A program made the position numbers and the translations under genes. Of a DNA stretch of 64,000 nt, positions 48,423 through 59,202 are shown piece by piece (position 1 is the stretch's first letter; every line of letters begins with the position of its first letter). Source of the DNA: Guyanagaster necrorhizus (Eukaryota > Basidiomycota > Agaricomycetes > Agaricales > Physalacriaceae); assembly GCF_019112545.1 (NCBI RefSeq), contig NW_025064900.1, positions 62,001-126,000 of the forward strand, in the 5' to 3' direction. The notes beneath the pieces are model-generated. The model searched no databases, was not told the origin of the DNA, and saw nothing but the letters and a program-made list of their open reading frames with translations.

Positions 48423-50529
48423 ATGCCTCTTGCAATCTCCACTGACCCAAATTTTGACCACGAGTTCTTTGAACTCCTTTCCTCTATCATTGGAACACTG
48501 ATAGGACTTTTGGTGATCATCCAGCTGTGCTGGGGATGCCATTCTATCACCACCTGGGCCCTCAGACATTACAACGAGTTTCTACACATCTGTGAAATCT
48601 TGCAAAACGTAACCCCCAATCTATCTCTACATGACATCCCTGAATCCAGATGAATGACCTACCAATCCCTGAAAGCCAGGCCTAGCAGCACACATCAAGG
48701 GGATGGTAAAAAAGAAGAGGGAGGACAATGCTCCCCCTGACTTGGAAACACAGACACTAGCATCCCAAGAAGGTACGGTATACTCATACCAGGACCAGCC
48801 CCAAACTATGAAGATGAGGACATCCTGAAAGACTTCTTCTGTCAGTCTCCCTCCCCTGATTCTGCCTCCCCAACCCCTGGGATTGCTGACCATGCCAGGG
48901 ACTCTCTCAATGCCCCTTGAATGGCTTGACAAACCAGCCTCCGAACTCCTCACAGCCAGCCTCACAGCCTCTGCCCTGCCTCCCAAACCAGCTCAAGGGT
49001 GGGGAGGATCCCCCCAGGCAATGAAGAACAGTGGTGATGAGTATGGAAAGAAACCATTTGTCAGTACTTCCTAACTTGGGACTTTACTGTCCTCTTTGAC
49101 TATGATGACACCATTTGACAGGAGGAGCATAGGCAGCAGGATAAGCTGCAGCCAGTACATCATGAGTCAGAAGAGTGGCAGAGACAGGAGGCAGCACAGT
49201 ATGACGAGCAACATAGAAATGAGCAGCGAGAAGTGGAGCAGGCACAGCTCACAGCAATCGATGCCAGCAACTGGTATGGGCTACATTCCGAGATCGCCAG
49301 TGTCCTTGCACCTGTACAAGCTGACCTCACACCTCCCTCCCTCATCTTCAGAGAGCCCAGCACCCTGAGCAGTGGATTCCTGGAGCACTGGGTAGATGGT
49401 ACCTGGACCAGGTGATACCCAAGGCCCCCAACCCCAGAATACTCCTCCTCATGAACCCCCAGTGCAGACTCCATCTTCAGGAGTAATGAGTCCATCCTTG
49501 GACACTATGGGCTATGAGTCCCTGGGAATGCTCACATCTCTGCCCGTGCCCTCCGAGGATTTCTTGAAAGTCAAGTTGTCGGACAGCTTATTAACAATGA
49601 CTACAGGAACAACATCTGCCTCTATCGTGAGTGAGTGGAGGCAGCATGAGCAACAGGAGGAAACAGGTATCACTCCGACATTAGGAGTCGACCAGCCTCT
49701 GCCTATGAGAACCCCCCAGTCGCTGGCCTGAGCATCCAGCCAGGGGAGCGAGGCAATAATACTGCAAGAGGCCATGGAGAGCATCTACAACCAGCCCATC
49801 AGTTCCCTCCTTGAAGAGGACGATGAGGACGAGATGGAAGAAGAGGAAACTGAAAGCAGTGAGCCACCTCAGAGACCACCATATGACTCACAGAAAGAAA
49901 CAGACAAAGAAGAAGTATGGAAGTTAGCACAGGAAGAAAGGGAGTGGGAATACCAGGGGTATTACCTGCAAGGGGTAAATTTCTTATGGCACAATGCTGC
50001 CTGGCTAGCATCGCAAATTGGACAATTATATTTGCATTCAGAAACTAATAAACAAACAGAAATTCTGAGATGGGCAGCAACAGACTATGTCACCCAGCAG
50101 TATACTCAATGGCACTCAGAGTATCCTATAAGCTGACCACCGGCTTATCCGATAACACCCACCATACAACCAATGCTGAGGTCCCCTCCGATTATGCCAC
50201 AAAGGGCTATATACCGAGCCCCTTTAGGCCAAAATACATTTTCAAACTCTGACCAATCTTCTCTGATAATGGCAACCTGACTAGCTCACACCCAAACACA
50301 GCTGAGGGCAGAGTATAATAACCCCTGGCTCAGCAAGGGAAGCTGATTATTAGGGGGTCAACTGCCTCCCAACCAGGCTGAAACCAGTGAAACCAGAAAA
50401 GAACACATATGGGACGATCCTGAAGCCACCCACCTTGGATTTACTGTCTGGGATGGGATTATCATCCGTGTTGAAGAACCAAAAGGCAGCCCAGTCACAG
50501 ACAACAACTCGCTTCATTTATTCCCAGGG
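48423..50529 (+). pseudogene. E7 gag N-terminal leader (membrane segment and acidic region)
   Basis: The ATG at 48423 is the first in frame after the primer site and begins MPLAISTDPNFDHEFFELLS. Residues about 18-39 form a hydrophobic helix ending VIIQLCW. The frame stays open to 48653. The following leader is broken into several frames; the longest clear piece (49774-50136) has an acidic core (EEDDEDEMEEEETESSEPP) and then a Trp/Tyr-rich part (EVWKLAQEEREWEYQGYYLQ). Homologous parts exist in E6 (about 46130-46390) and E8 (about 60730-60960). The leader is cut at about 50529 by an R2 fragment. I do not recognise it as a known domain. Confidence 0.78.
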
Positions 50530-51141
50530 CTGTGTGGATACCTAACTTCTTTCTGTCTACTCAAAGTTTTAATCCTCTGAGTTATTCTTAGTAGCTTGAT
50601 TGATCAGGCCTGATCAGACACAGTCAACTGGTCCTATCCACTCTATTTCTCTCAATTCTAAGTCCCTTAGATCACCTGATACCTAGAAAATTTGGACTTA
50701 GGCATTTGAGTCAAAATTCAGAGTGCTAGCCACAGATCATTAGGTCTCTCTTCTTACTGCTCCTGGATGATGCTATCTTTACTCAATACTCCACAACTGG
50801 CTATGGTATTATACTCCTAGCTGTCTTGGAATATACTTGTCTTAGTGGCATGTAGGATTAGCCTCAGTTGAGATACTATTTCACAGTCCAACTTGGACTT
50901 AGTATTTTTCAAGGTGTGGTGCAGAACTTTTCTAAGTTCAAACCTGACTTAGGATTTTTATTCTTAGGCCATGTTATTTTACAAAGTCTCTTTTGGACTT
51001 AGTATTAGTGACTAGCATGACTATCAGCTCAGAGCCTCAGCCATAGTCCTTTACTGGCTAATGATTCTCAGTTACTAGCATATTCTAGTGTGTTATGCAG
51101 AATTTGCAAATTATAGGGCTAGACATATAGCCTGCATATCA
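50530..51141 (+). repeat. R2 copy C, 3' fragment (612 bp) inside E7 gag
   Basis: This is the 3' 0.6 kb of R2, ending GCATATCA, and by eye it is very close to copy D. It replaces about 100 bases of gag that are present in E6 (the stretch encoding EWKQPLFDEYSNPIVIL and following residues). The left junction lies within TGTGTGGATACC; the right junction is the usual R2 3' end. A truncated 5' end plus loss of target sequence is not a normal LTR insertion. Confidence 0.82.
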
Positions 51142-52030
51142 CTGCCCCTTCAAAGGAGCCTCTGATGACATCAATAGATTCCTAGTAGACTGCGAGCAAT
51201 ATTTCAAAGTCTATATTGGCTATCTAGGGACCAATATGAACAAGGTCACCTTCGCCACCTCTTACCTGGAGGAGAAGGCAAAGACATGGTGGATTCTCAT
51301 CTCCCTGAATTTCCATTCCACCACAAGGGGACACTACCGATATCTCTCATGGCCAGTCTTCAAGCAGATGCTAAATGACAAGTTCATTGATCCTGCAGTG
51401 CAAGAAGTACACAAGCAGAAGATCAAGAAGTATAAGATGGGAGATAAAGTGGCAACAGAATGCTTTGATGAGTTAGAGAGACTCATGAAGCTAGCCAGAA
51501 TCAGGGATGACATAGGAAATGATGGCTGAATGGTCAAAGCCCTCAAAAGAGGAGTTCCCCCTTCATACCTCATGATGATTTCTGCTATGGGTGTTAAACT
51601 TTAAATGCCTGTTGGCTACAATCAGTGGAAGGAACAAATCATCGAGATGTACAAGGAACGACAAAGGCAGAAAGCAGAATCGTTGACACTGCAAGACTAT
51701 GCCAGAAAGCCAACCCTGCCAACCCAGAACAAGACTGGGGAAACTGCTGGGAAATCATCAGGATCCTCAATAGCAATGACTTATGGCAGTCAGAAGACCA
51801 GCATGGGAACCACATACACTGGTGCAGAAAAACCAATAGATATAGACTGAATGAAGAAGGAAGGCAAATGCTTCAATTGCGGGCAGAAGGAGCACATGGC
51901 CAAGGATTGCTCAAAGAAGAAATAAACCTGTGAAGACATATGAGCACAGATAGCTGAGCTACAGAAGAAGGATGAAGAACTTGGGAAGGAAACAAAAATT
52001 GAGGAAGTAAAAGACAGGGCCAATCAGTGA
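51142..52030 (+). pseudogene. E7 gag capsid-like domain and zinc knuckle
   Basis: Resumes at CPFKGASDDINRFLVD-like sequence (frame shifts near 51150) and runs through NKVTFATSYLEEKAKTWW to EVHKQKIKKYKMGDKVATE, the retrotransposon gag domain pattern (open 51236-51529). After one TGA and one TAA it continues to 51850, and then past a TGA to an intact CCHC knuckle, CFNCGQKEHMAKDC (51871-51912), and a Lys-rich tail. Only a handful of stops separate the pieces, the best preserved Gag here together with E4. Confidence 0.87.
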
Positions 52031-52520
52031 GCAATTCCACTGAGTTGGCCAAAGAGCCTTATGGTGTGCCAATACTAGCCACTAGTCGGACTGACAATAC
52101 CTCTGTAGTTACACCCATGTTACCACTATATATGCATTCGAATATACTATGATCAGTCCCCACACACACCAATAAATCGCAAGAAAAAACTCAAATGCCT
52201 ATGGGCTGAAGCAGGGCAGTGAGCCCCCCAAACTGGCTCAAGCTGTTCAACACAGAATGGACCTGGAGGGCCATCAAAGAAGCAGCTGATGACAATACGG
52301 CAAGGGCCATATTAGGAGGATGAATACACAAGACTCAGACTGGGGAGGTGATCAATAAAGTGATAACAGAGATATGAAGCACCTCACAAAGCAGGGCCCT
52401 TGAATGGCTGGATAAGCTATGGGGACTCCGCAAGTTTATCAGGCACACCAAAACCCCTGGAAGAGACTTAACCACAAAGGCTCAAATCAAAACCCTAACC
52501 AACTGGTTCATACACTCGGT
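52031..52520 (+). pseudogene. E7 spacer between gag knuckle and protease
   Basis: About 165 codons of unassigned polyprotein. A conserved block FNTEWTWRAIKEA and ALEWLDKLWGLRKFIRH can be followed in one frame with TGA interruptions and is also seen in E1 (about 660-870), E2 and E6 (56400-56600). Function unknown; it could be a linker or a reduced Gag-Pol domain. Confidence 0.6.
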
Positions 52521-55500
52521 AACAGCCCTGATCGACAGTGGGTGCACCAGAAGCTTGATAAACAGGGCTTTTGTTCTCCAAAACAAACTCCCAACCTGAT
52601 CCACTGCTGCCTCTATCCTGGTATACAACACCGATGGGACTAAAAACCAAGCAGAATCGATCACAGAATTTGTTGAACTCTGCCTGACCATTGGGGATCA
52701 TTCTGAACAGATTGACCTTGCAGTAATAGATCTCGGAACAAAGAAATTGTTCCTGGGACATGATTGGCTCATCTGACACAATCTGCTTATCAATTAGAAA
52801 ACCAGATGAATCACCTTTGCCTGATGCTGATGCTGGAAGATCCCATTCGAATTGTCCGATGAAGACCCAGAGGATAGATGGGATGAGAAAATGGAGGATG
52901 GAGAGACCCTCTTAGTGGTGGACTTACAAAAGGAGGTCCACATTCAGGCCATCCATCATGCCAACAATCTGGCAGCCAAAGCCAATGAAGGGAGAGAAGA
53001 AAAGACATTCGAGAAGTTAGTACCAGAGTGGGTATGAGACTACAAGGACCTCTTTGACAAGGAGAGTTTCAACAAACTCCCAGATCCGAAACCCTGGGAT
53101 CACGCCATAGAACTAATCCCCAATGCTAACACCAATCTGGACTGCAAAATATACCCCCTCAGCGATCAGAAGCAGCAGGAACTCAACAGATTTCTTGATG
53201 AGAACTTGTCCAGCAGATGCATACGACTATCCAAATCACTGATGGCATCACCATTCTTCTTTGTAAAAAAGAAAAATGGTAAACTTCAACCAGTTCAAGA
53301 TTATTGAAAGCTAAATGAAATAATGATCAAGAACCAATATCCCTTACCCCTAATCTTGGAGTTGATGGACAAACTCCAAGGTGCCAAGTACTACACCAAG
53401 CTTGATGTTCGATGGGGATATAACAACATGCGAATCAGAGAAGGAGATGAATGGAAGGCCACTTTCAGGACCAACCATGGCTTATTCGAGCCCAGTCATG
53501 TTCTTTGGACTTATCAACTCCCCTGCCACATTCCAGTGGATGATGAACGATATATTTAAAGATCTCATCACCACCAGAAAAGTCACAATCTATCTTGATG
53601 ATATTCTGATAATATTGAAAACCAAGGAGGAACACTGGAACCTGATACAACATGTACTCGCCCTCATGAGGAAACATAAATTATTCCTCAAAGCTGAGAA
53701 ATGCGAGTTTAAGGTATTAGAAATAGAGTATCTTGGGGTGATTATCAGTGAAGGAAGTATTCAGATGGACCCAATCAAGATAGCAGAGGTGGTCAAATGG
53801 CTGGAGCCGACCAAGAAGAAGGAGTTAGAATCCTTCCTTGGATTCACCAATTTCTACCGACAATTTATCCATGATTACAGTCAAATTGTCAGGCTGATGA
53901 CTCAACTCACCAGCAATACCCTGTGGAGATGGGAAAGCCCCCAACAGCTTGCCTTTGCTGACCTAAAGCAATGACTAGCCAAAGACATCGTCCTCACCAT
54001 ACCATCTCAGAAAGAAAGGTTCCAGGTGGAGGCAGACTCCAGTGAGGAAGCCATTGGAGTGGTACTCTCTCAGGAGCAGGACAGAAAATGGCGCCTGGTT
54101 GTATTCCTCTCAAAAGCATTAACTGTGATGGAGAGGAATTATGAGATCTATGATAAGGAGCTACTAGCAATAATGCTTGCCTTGGAAGAATGGTGACACT
54201 ATTTAATCGGAGCCTCCAAAACCTTTGAAATCTGGACTGACCACCAGAATCTCTGATATTTCTGACAACCCCAAAAATTAAATCGCTGACAAGCCCAATG
54301 GGTTACAGAGCTCACCCAATATTAATACACCCTTCATCACAAAGCAGGGATGGCCAACAAGAAGGCTGACCTCTTATCTTGGTGTGCAGATTATGATCAA
54401 GGAGGAAATAACAATGTAGGAGTCACCATCTTATGACTCGAGCATTTCCGAGCAATGATAATGCCTACGGAGGAGGAAATCCATGAATGGGTCAAAAGTG
54501 CAACCCACAACAATCACAAATGGGGCCAAGAGGTCACCCCATCTCTTAATCATGAAAGAGGAATGATCAAAGAAGATGGAATGATCTGCTACAATGGAAG
54601 GATCTATATCTCTAGAGACCAAAATCTCTGGGGAGAGATCATCACCACCTGCCATGACCATGCAACCACAGGACACCTGGGCATTGCCAAAACCAAGGAG
54701 TTAGTCCTACAGGAATATTAGTGGCCTAAAATGGGATGCAACATCACAGCATATGTTAAGGCCTGTGAGACTTGCCAAAGGGAGAAAACTTCAACACAAC
54801 CACGAGCCAGTTTCCTTCACCCGAATGAAATTCCATCATCCCCATGGACCCACATTTCAGTCGACATGATCACCAGATTATCTGATTGCAATGGGTATGA
54901 TGCCATCCTCATCATAGTTGATCGATTCTCAAAGGCAATCATCCTGATTGCCTGCTCAACAGAGCTAACCTCGGAAGGATGGGCAAAAATACTGTGAGAT
55001 GAGGTATATGCCAAATACAGCATGCCCCAAGTTGTTATCTCAGACAGGGGACCACAATTCGTCTCCAAATTCCTTGGTGACCTATACAAATTATTGAATA
55101 TCAAGCAGAATGCCTCCATGGTGTATCATCCACAAACTGACAGGCAGACAGAATGGGCAAACCAAGAAGTTGAAAAATACTTGTGACTCTTCATCAATTA
55201 TCAACAAGACGACTGGGTTGAATAGCTAGCACTCACAGCATTCCAGCATAACAATCATATCCATTCAGCAACCAGAAAAACCCTGTTCTTTGTTAACTAT
55301 GGGTGACACCCCAATGTCACCTATTCCAAGTACCACCAAACAATGACCCCGACATTAATGGACTTCGCTGCCGATATGGTAAAAATCCATTCCAAAACGA
55401 AAACCACCCTTAAAAGAGCCACAACAGCAATGAAATCCCACTATGACAAGCACCGACAACCAGCACACATATACTCTCCCAACAACAAAGTCTGGTTAGA

Positions 55501-55921
55501 CATGACAAACCTACACCTACCACAACCAAAATGAAAATTAGTGGATAAACACACTGGCCCCTTCCCTATTATCTCAAAGATAGGGGCAAGTGCTTACAAA
55601 CTCTGTCTGCCAACCAGTTGGAAGGTGCATAATGTGTTCAACGAAAGCCTCCTCTGGCCATATGTGTCTCCAGCATTCCCAAATCAGGAATGGCCACCAC
55701 CACTCCCATCTGAGCTGATTAACAATGAAGAACATTATGAGATCGATCAAATTTTAAACCACAAACTCCAAAAAGTCAAAGCAAAAGGCAGTGGCATAAC
55801 AATGATGGTGGACTATCTTGTCAGTTGGAAAGGGTATGAATCTGAATCCAACCAATGGGTAAATGAAAAGCAAATGATGGCAGACGACGCAATCTACAAC
55901 TATGAACTATCTCTAAATTAA
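52521..55921 (+). pseudogene. E7 pol: protease, RT, RNase H, integrase, chromodomain
   Basis: Protease: ALIDSGCTRSLI near 52528, DSG intact, and FLGHDWLI downstream. RT: about 53040-53975, YLDD at 53591-53602; a one-base indel near 53490-53500 moves the frame between GLFEP and [15 protein letters not shown]. RNase H: about 53990-54400 with EADSSEEAIG and DKELLAIMLALEEW. Integrase: zinc histidines near 54650-54690 and CETCQ near 54765; core Asp at 54863-54865, Asp at 55043-55045 and Glu at 55151-55153, with exactly 35 residues between the last two (DD35E). GPF motif near 55556. Chromodomain: about 55725-55915, ending at a TAA at 55919-55921. Stops are mostly TGA and TAG at expected CGA, CAG or TGG codons. 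All catalytic residues I could check survive. Confidence 0.93.
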
Positions 55922-55954
55922 GCCATCAGGATGATGGTCTTAAGGAGGGGGTAA

Positions 55955-56378
55955 TGTTATGAATTTTCCCTTTCCCTACAGTTTTACCCCTATCTATGCT
56001 TAGTCAGGAGAAGTATAGGATCACAGGAAGGTTTAGTCAAACACAACTAACCCACCCAGACAACAAATGCTCGATGATACAAGCAACCTTTTATATATGG
56101 TAACGATGCTCAAGGACAATGGGCACCATGGACACAGAAAGACACAATGAGTAATAGTATTATTAGCATGACTTGTACAGTATTTAAGACCTACAGCTCT
56201 CACTGGTATACCCCAGCTTCAAGCTAAAGTTTATATTCACCATTCTACGTCGAGTCTACATCTGACCTTGAGTCACTCTGATCCAGATACACAGTCAGTG
56301 AACTCAGGTGATCCCTTGAAGTGTGAAGGGATGCCTGTTTATCACATGTATCTAGTCACATGATACTTGAGCCTAACA
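55955..56378 (+). repeat. E7 3' LTR (424 bp)
   Basis: It follows the polypurine tract TTAAGGAGGGGGTAA (55940-55954). It starts TGTTATGAATT and ends GAGCCTAACA. Against the 5' LTR there are CG in place of CA at three sites (CTCGATG, AACGATG, ACGTCG), which suggests CpG decay in the 5' copy. Confidence 0.95.
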
Positions 56379-56383
56379 GACTC

Positions 56384-57788
56384 CTAATGAATAGTTAAAA
56401 CTATTTGACACAGAATGGACCTGGCAGAGGATCAAAGATGCCAGGACCAATGAGAAAGCAGCAGCAGCTTTACAGAGATGGATCTACTGGATATGGATTA
56501 GCAAAGCCAATGATGAGCTGATCAAAGAAATAAAAGAAGCAGGATGAGAAATAGCACTGGAATGGCTGGATGAGTTAAAAGGTCTGAAACAGTTTATTTA
56601 GTGACAGAAGACCTATAGATAGGATCTCACCATGAAGGCACAAATACAAACACTCACAAACCAAGCCATCTTTGCAGTTATAGCACTGATTAACAGCAGC
56701 TGTACTAGAAGCTCCATCAACTGGGCCTTTATTGACAGGCACTAACTCCCTATCTAAGCCACAGCCATCTCTATTCCAGTCTATAATGCTGATGGAACTA
56801 AAAACCAGGCTAGTTCAATCACAAACTCTGACTCACCATCAGAGATTATTCTGAAAGGATTGATCTCACCATCATGAAATTAGAAACTAAGGAACTATTC
56901 CTCAGATATGATTGGTTAATACAACACAATCCACTCATCAACTGGAAGATCAGATGCATCACCTTTGTTCAGTGTTATTGTTGGAAAACACCATTTGTAC
57001 TTCTAGATGGTGATCTAGAGGACTGATAGGATGAGGAGATAGAAGATAGTGAGATGATTCTCACAGTCAACATAAATACTGCACTACATCTACAAGTGAC
57101 CTATCATACCAATGATCTAGCCATCAGAGCTAATAAAGGGAAGGAGAAAAGAATGTTTGAGGAGATGATCTCTGAATAGGCCTGAGACTATCATGACCTA
57201 TTTGCCAAAGAAAGTTTTGATGAGTTACTGGACTCCAAACTATTAGACCAAGCAATCAAACTGACACTGAATGTGAGTGCCAATCTTGACTGCAAGATTT
57301 ATCCTCTCAGCTATCAAAAACAACAGGAACTCAACAAGTTCCTTGATAAGAACCTGACCAGCAAACAGATCTGACCATCTAAATCACTGATGGCCTCCCC
57401 CTTTTTCTTCATTAAGAAGAAGAATAGCAAACTCTGACCAGTACAGGATTACTGAAAGCTGAATGAGATGACTATTAAAAACTGATACCCACTCTCACTC
57501 ATCTCTGAACTGATGAATAAACTCCACAGGACACAATACTATACCAAACTTGATGTTTGATGAGAGTATAACAATGTGCAAATCAAGGAGGGAGATGAGT
57601 GAAAGACAGCTTTCTGGACTAACTGGAGACTGTTCAAGCCAACAGTTATATTCTTTGGGCTGACTAACTCCTCCACAATCTTCCAGTGGATGATGAATAA
57701 TATTTTCAAAGATTTAATTGCCACTGAAAAGATAACTATTTATTTGAATGACATACTAATTATATCCAAGGATAAGGAAGAACACTGG
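56384..57788 (+). pseudogene. E6 spacer, protease and RT (decayed)
   Basis: Continues E6 after E7: spacer with FDTEWTWQRIKDA, then a protease reading ALINSSCTRSSIN near 56686 (the DSG has become NSS), then RT to 57788. The YxDD box reads YLND at 57741-57752: the first catalytic Asp is changed to Asn by one G-to-A. The RT stops just after DILIISKDKEEHW, where R2 copy D begins. Confidence 0.85.
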
Positions 57789-59202
57789 TGATATGCTTGG
57801 TAATGGCTAAGTGACTAAGAGAGATGAATGAGGAATGAACTTTTAAACACCAACACCTAACCACTCAATACACAATCACCAAATACAGTTGAGGTCAGTT
57901 GTTTTGAGTATGATAGAAGCACTCTTGCAGTTTTAAGTAAAATCAAAGAAACAGTCAATAAAGACAGTTATTCAACTCTATCTTGCTTTCAAAGATGCAA
58001 TACTCATGAGAGTAGTTTATAGCAATGTTTAAGTATAATTAGGACTTAGAATCAACACAAAGTTGCACTCCAAATCAACTTAGAATATTCTAAAACCCAA
58101 TGAACTCTAAAACCCAAATACTAAGTCTATCAAGCACTTAGGCTTGACTAGCTGCACTCTTGGCTGGCTAGCAGTCCTCAAAACCAAAGAACCTGTATTC
58201 TGATGCCAAAACCCTTATAGTTTAGAATCCAAATTAATCTGAAACTCAAAATACAGTTATTATTCCAATCCAATCCTCTCTAAGTGACAAAGCAACTTAA
58301 ATAAATCACTAAGTTGAAGCAGAACTCAAAATCCATGGTCTCAGGAACTAGCTACAGTGGGCTAGAAGGCCTGAGCATAGGTGTGTATCGCTTGCCTGCT
58401 ATTTCCCTCCCATTCCCTTCTTTTATACATCAACAACAGATACAGAATCTATAAGTAAAGCATTCAAAATAGTATTTCTCCTGTTTTAAAGTGGAATCAC
58501 ACTATTATCCCAGAAGGGCAGCACTCCTGGACTCCCCTAGGCTTGATCAGACCTGCCTGGCCACCACACAGCTTTATTTTAAGCCTATAGTGTCTGTGGG
58601 TACCTAACTCCTTTCTGTCTACTCAGAGTTTTAATCCTCTGAGTTATTCTTAGTAGCTTGATTGATCAGGCCTGGTCAGACACAGTCAACTGGTCCTATC
58701 CACTCTATTCCTCTCAATTCTAAGTCCCTTAGATCACCTGATACCTAGAAAATTTGGACTTAGGCATTTGAGTCAAAATTCAGAGTGCTAGCCACAGATC
58801 ATTAGGTCTCTCTTCTTACTGCTCCTGGATGATGCTATCTTTACTCAATACTCCACAACTGGCTATGGTATTATACCCCTAGCTGTCTTGGAATATACTT
58901 GTCTTAGTGGCATGTAGAATTGGCCTCAGTTGAGGTACTATTTCAGTCCAACTTGGACTTAGTATTTTCCAAGGTGTGGTGCAGAACTTTTCTAAGTTCA
59001 AACCTGACTTAGGATTTTTATTCTTAGGCCATATTATTTTTACAAAGTCCAATTTGGACTTAGTATTGGTGACTAGCATGACTATCAGCTTGAAGCCTCA
59101 GCCATAGTTCTCTACTGGCCAATGGTCTTCAGTTACTAGCATATTCTAGTGTGTTATGCAGAATTCACAAATTATAGGGCTGAACATGTACCCTGCATAT
59201 CA
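57789..59202 (+). repeat. R2 copy D (1414 bp), reference copy
   Basis: It starts TGATATGC and ends GCATATCA, a perfect 8-bp terminal inverted repeat. Left flank is E6 RT, right flank is the E8 gag start, so the flanks never belonged together: the copy marks a deletion or recombination junction. No duplication is present (left ACTGG, right CTGAA). No coding sequence is seen. Confidence 0.82.

Larger units (their letters stand above)
47944..56378 (+). mobile_element. E7: youngest chromovirus, complete, with both LTRs and target duplication
   Basis: It is 8435 bp including a 0.6-kb R2 fragment in gag. The two LTRs are both 424 bp (47944-48367, 55955-56378). A perfect 5-bp duplication, GACTC, is at 47939-47943 and 56379-56383. 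E6 reading resumes directly after it, so this is a clean insertion into E6. The LTRs differ at about 17 positions by eye, almost all transitions. CG dinucleotides are common here, unlike the rest of the window. Gag and pol still have stops and at least one frameshift, so it is not active as read. Confidence 0.96.
43612..57788 (+). mobile_element. E6: chromovirus lacking its 3' part, with E7 and a solo LTR nested inside
   Basis: The 5' LTR (43612-43645 plus 44106-44533) is followed by a primer site, gag (44592-47743) and spacer up to 47943. E7 interrupts at 47944-56378. E6 then resumes at 56384 with the rest of the spacer, protease and RT up to 57788, where R2 copy D begins. RNase H, integrase and 3' LTR are missing. 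The 5 bases left of the LTR are ACTAC; the matching right copy is lost with the 3' end. Confidence 0.85.

Noticed and set aside
48627..49495. Overlapping frames of 110-120 codons on both strands in the E7 gag leader
   Set aside because: Shadows of the GC-richer gag leader; the + strand homology to E6 and E8 shows which strand codes.
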